Positions 62,088-64,000 of a stretch of DNA of 64,000 nucleotides are shown here, piece by piece. This DNA comes from Chrysomallon squamiferum (lineage: Eukaryota > Mollusca > Gastropoda > Neomphalida > Peltospiridae), in NCBI GenBank assembly GCA_012295275.1, contig CM022665.1, positions 10,858,976 to 10,922,975 of the forward strand, written 5' to 3'. The notes below the pieces were generated by a model. That model was not told where the DNA came from and did no database searches. It was given only the letters and a program-made list of their open reading frames with translations. The stretch's first letter is position 1. Each line of letters begins with the position of its first letter. Both the position numbers and the translations under genes were made by a program.

Positions 62088-62702
62088 GTAAAGGGGAGCA
62101 ATCAGTTCGTTTTTCATTCCTTTTTTTTTTTTTTTAAATATGTAATTAACGTTTATTAAATATGTTGTTGTTTTTGTTTCTTTAAGATAGCGCTCCTTTT
62201 TGTTGAAGTAACAGTTCGCTTCTCATTCTTGGAAAATTGTAACTTTTTTCGGGAATTATAGCTGTGTATCCCATGATAAGCTATATAGTCATTAAGTAAC
62301 ACTATACTTTACGCTTAAGATGACCAAACCTGTCTTTGTAATGACAACATTCACAAAAAATTGTTGACTTACTGAGTACCGGAATATTTCTACAGATATA
62401 AAGTTTATCATTAATTTGAACAGTTAGAAATCATTCGTTTTTGTAATGTGCAAAGGAATTAAAGAAGAAATTGAACATAATAAAGTTAATGCCTGTCGTT
62501 ACACGTCTTTTTAAAAAGACAATAAATATATCTAAATTAGCTATCTTCAGTATTTTATTTATTTGCTCAAAGTAACAGAATACAGTGAATTATGCAATCA
62601 TACCAAAAAATGTATTAACTTTCCATGATACCAAAGTGAAATAAATCAACAAAAAGGAAACCCCCCCAAAAAAAAAAACAGCTACGTCTGAAATAATAAT
62701 TA
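62088..62702. other. Non-coding stretch between the candidate exon and the TIR transposon
   Basis: AT-rich sequence with a T run near 62122-62135 and an A/C run near 62661-62680. No gene, RNA or repeat family was recognised. The minus-strand frame at 62615-62815 overlaps the transposon end and is not supported. Confidence 0.5.
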
Positions 62703-63508
62703 CCGTATATACTTGTGTATAAGTCGAATTTTTGGGAGACTATATTAAGGTAATATTTTGGGGGTCGACTTATACATAGGTAATGCTTTTGTAGCTGTTG
62801 CTGAAGAGTCGCCATTTTGACTATTTTTTGCTACGGGATGCATCTAAAATAATCGCGGTCTTTCAGCTTTTCAAAAATATAATTATATCGTATAAAACAT
62901 TTTGAAAAATTAAATAACAAAACCAAATATGAATGTAAAACATGATATTCTTCCGTTTAATGACATAAAAATACATTTTAAAGTGAGAAAACCGACAGTA
63001 CGGCGTTATGCCTTACGGCGTCTTGCAATGATCTAGGAATGCAGACTTCTTTGCCAAATTGCACTAAATATCGGTCCTAATTTCATAAACAAAACTCACT
63101 TGTGTAATTGTAAAGAATTTGGTGAAATAATATTGCAATTGTCATTAATATCCACTACCGACAAATCGAAAACAAACTAAATTTCTATAAATGTTCTGCA
63201 ACAAAAATCAGTTCAACTTCTCGCCATATTTGAGATACTGTTTAGGATACATTTAGGCTATAGCTCGTGTAATACATGCATTTACGTTATTATGGTATGT
63301 TCGTGCAAGTTACAGCTCGTGCAAGTTATGTTACAGTAGGCGTACAATGTAGGCCTTCATGGCACTGTCACACTGGTCTAAAAATAGTGACGGTGCCTGG
63401 AATCTACAGTCGACTGATACACAAGTAATACCTAAAATGACGCAATTTTTAGTCTTAAAATACACATCGACTTATACATAAGGTCGCCTTGTACACAAGT
63501 ATATACGG
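62703..63508. mobile_element. Non-autonomous TIR DNA transposon, 806 bp, TA target duplication
   Basis: The left end CCGTATATACTTGTGTA continues to AAGTCGA. The right end is its inverse over 25 bp with two mismatches. TA flanks both ends (62701-62702 and 63509-63510). A subterminal TCGACTTATACATA(A)GG occurs in the same orientation near both ends (62765-62780 and 63467-63483). With the terminal repeat it forms an 11-bp inverted pair at the left end (62717-62727 with 62765-62775). The interior is GC- and CpG-richer than the flanks and contains no transposase-length frame. A TA duplication is typical of Tc1/mariner-related elements, but the superfamily is not established from sequence. Confidence 0.85.
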
Positions 63509-63510
63509 TA

Positions 63511-64000
63511 TATCGTATATGTGTGTATCTATCTGTGTGTCTGTGCGTAATTTCAAAATGTTGCTCAGAATATGGGAGATCGGATCTCCCAAAATATAGT
63601 ATATTTTAGCTTTATAATGCTGTGATTACCAACATACTGGTCCAGCCTCTGGGGGTAAGATGTATATTAGCATTAATTTATTGTTTTGGAATATGGTATC
63701 TATTCAAAGATCTTAAGAATTTTTTCATGATATAAATCTGTTTCATGCTGTTTAGAAGTAATCGGGGATTATTATTCTAAGTACGTGAAAGATTTAGACA
63801 CAGCAAGGCCCTAGGCGAAGGGAAATTGTAGAGACTATTTTTAATAGTTATTCACACAACTAATAATAAATTTGGCAGGAACCGTCAACATGTTCGACAA
63901 ATTAACCCAAGGCTAAGGTTGCTTGGTTACAAGCATAATAACATTCCTTTTCGAGAAACATAAAGATAAAACTGCAAAATACAACTTTTCCCATTTCGAT
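63511..64000. other. Right edge, nothing recognised
   Basis: Less AT-rich than most of the window and without simple repeats beyond a short TGTG tract near 63522-63545. A short palindromic GGGAGATCGGATCTCCC occurs at 63573-63589. No coding exon, RNA or mobile element was recognised. Confidence 0.4.

Noticed and set aside
62615-62815. 66-codon minus-strand frame
   Set aside because: It spans an A/C homopolymer run and the left end of the TIR transposon, and has no domain.
1-64000. CRISPR-like or bacterial contamination reading of the many regular repeats
   Set aside because: All regular repeats are microsatellites or tandem arrays without repeat-spacer structure, and the genes are intron-rich animal genes.

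Overview
The window is AT-rich animal nuclear DNA (by eye about three quarters A+T). Its genes are split by GT-AG introns from about 200 bp to 10.7 kb, and introns and intergenic DNA are full of microsatellites and small DNA transposons. Protein sequence and architecture point to a bilaterian. The repeat texture (AC/TG, TTTA, ATT and AT tracts) would suit a lophotrochozoan such as a mollusc, but the species is not resolved from sequence. No tRNA, rRNA, CRISPR array or prokaryotic gene was seen.

Layout, left to right. (1) 497-567, minus strand: first coding exon of an actin-related protein, most like ARP6 (ACTR6), running off the left edge. (2) 908-24886, plus: a 15-exon gene for a 704-residue F-box/WD40 protein, head-to-head with ACTR6 across 340 bp. 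(3) 24.9-33.5 kb: 3' UTR, then repeat-rich intergenic DNA. (4) 33782-39915, minus: a nine-coding-exon TCP11L1 gene (503 aa) with a non-coding 5' exon near 41.57 kb. (5) 41.7-45.3 kb: intergenic DNA with a CRE palindrome and a complete 254-bp hAT-type MITE. (6) 45311-56566, plus: a seven-exon DEPDC7-type gene (544 aa). (7) 60452-60970, plus: an intronless 172-aa sperm-tail PG-rich (SHIPPO-like) protein. (8) 61986-62087: a candidate first coding exon of an unrecognised gene. (9) 62703-63508: an 806-bp TIR transposon.

All exon chains were built by hand by matching donor and acceptor phases. Each of the three multi-exon models closes in frame from ATG to stop. For TCP11L1 and DEPDC7, junction-spanning residues agree with the vertebrate proteins as I remember them.

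The genes are not an obvious pathway: nucleosome remodelling (ARP6), ubiquitin ligation (F-box/WD40), a TCP11-family protein, a DEP-domain protein and a probable sperm axoneme protein. The interest lies in linkage. DEPDC7 and TCP11L1 are neighbours in human, and ACTR6 lies beside DEPDC4 in human, so this window may preserve a pre-vertebrate gene cluster. I did not find an evident new defence, mobile or RNA-guided system.
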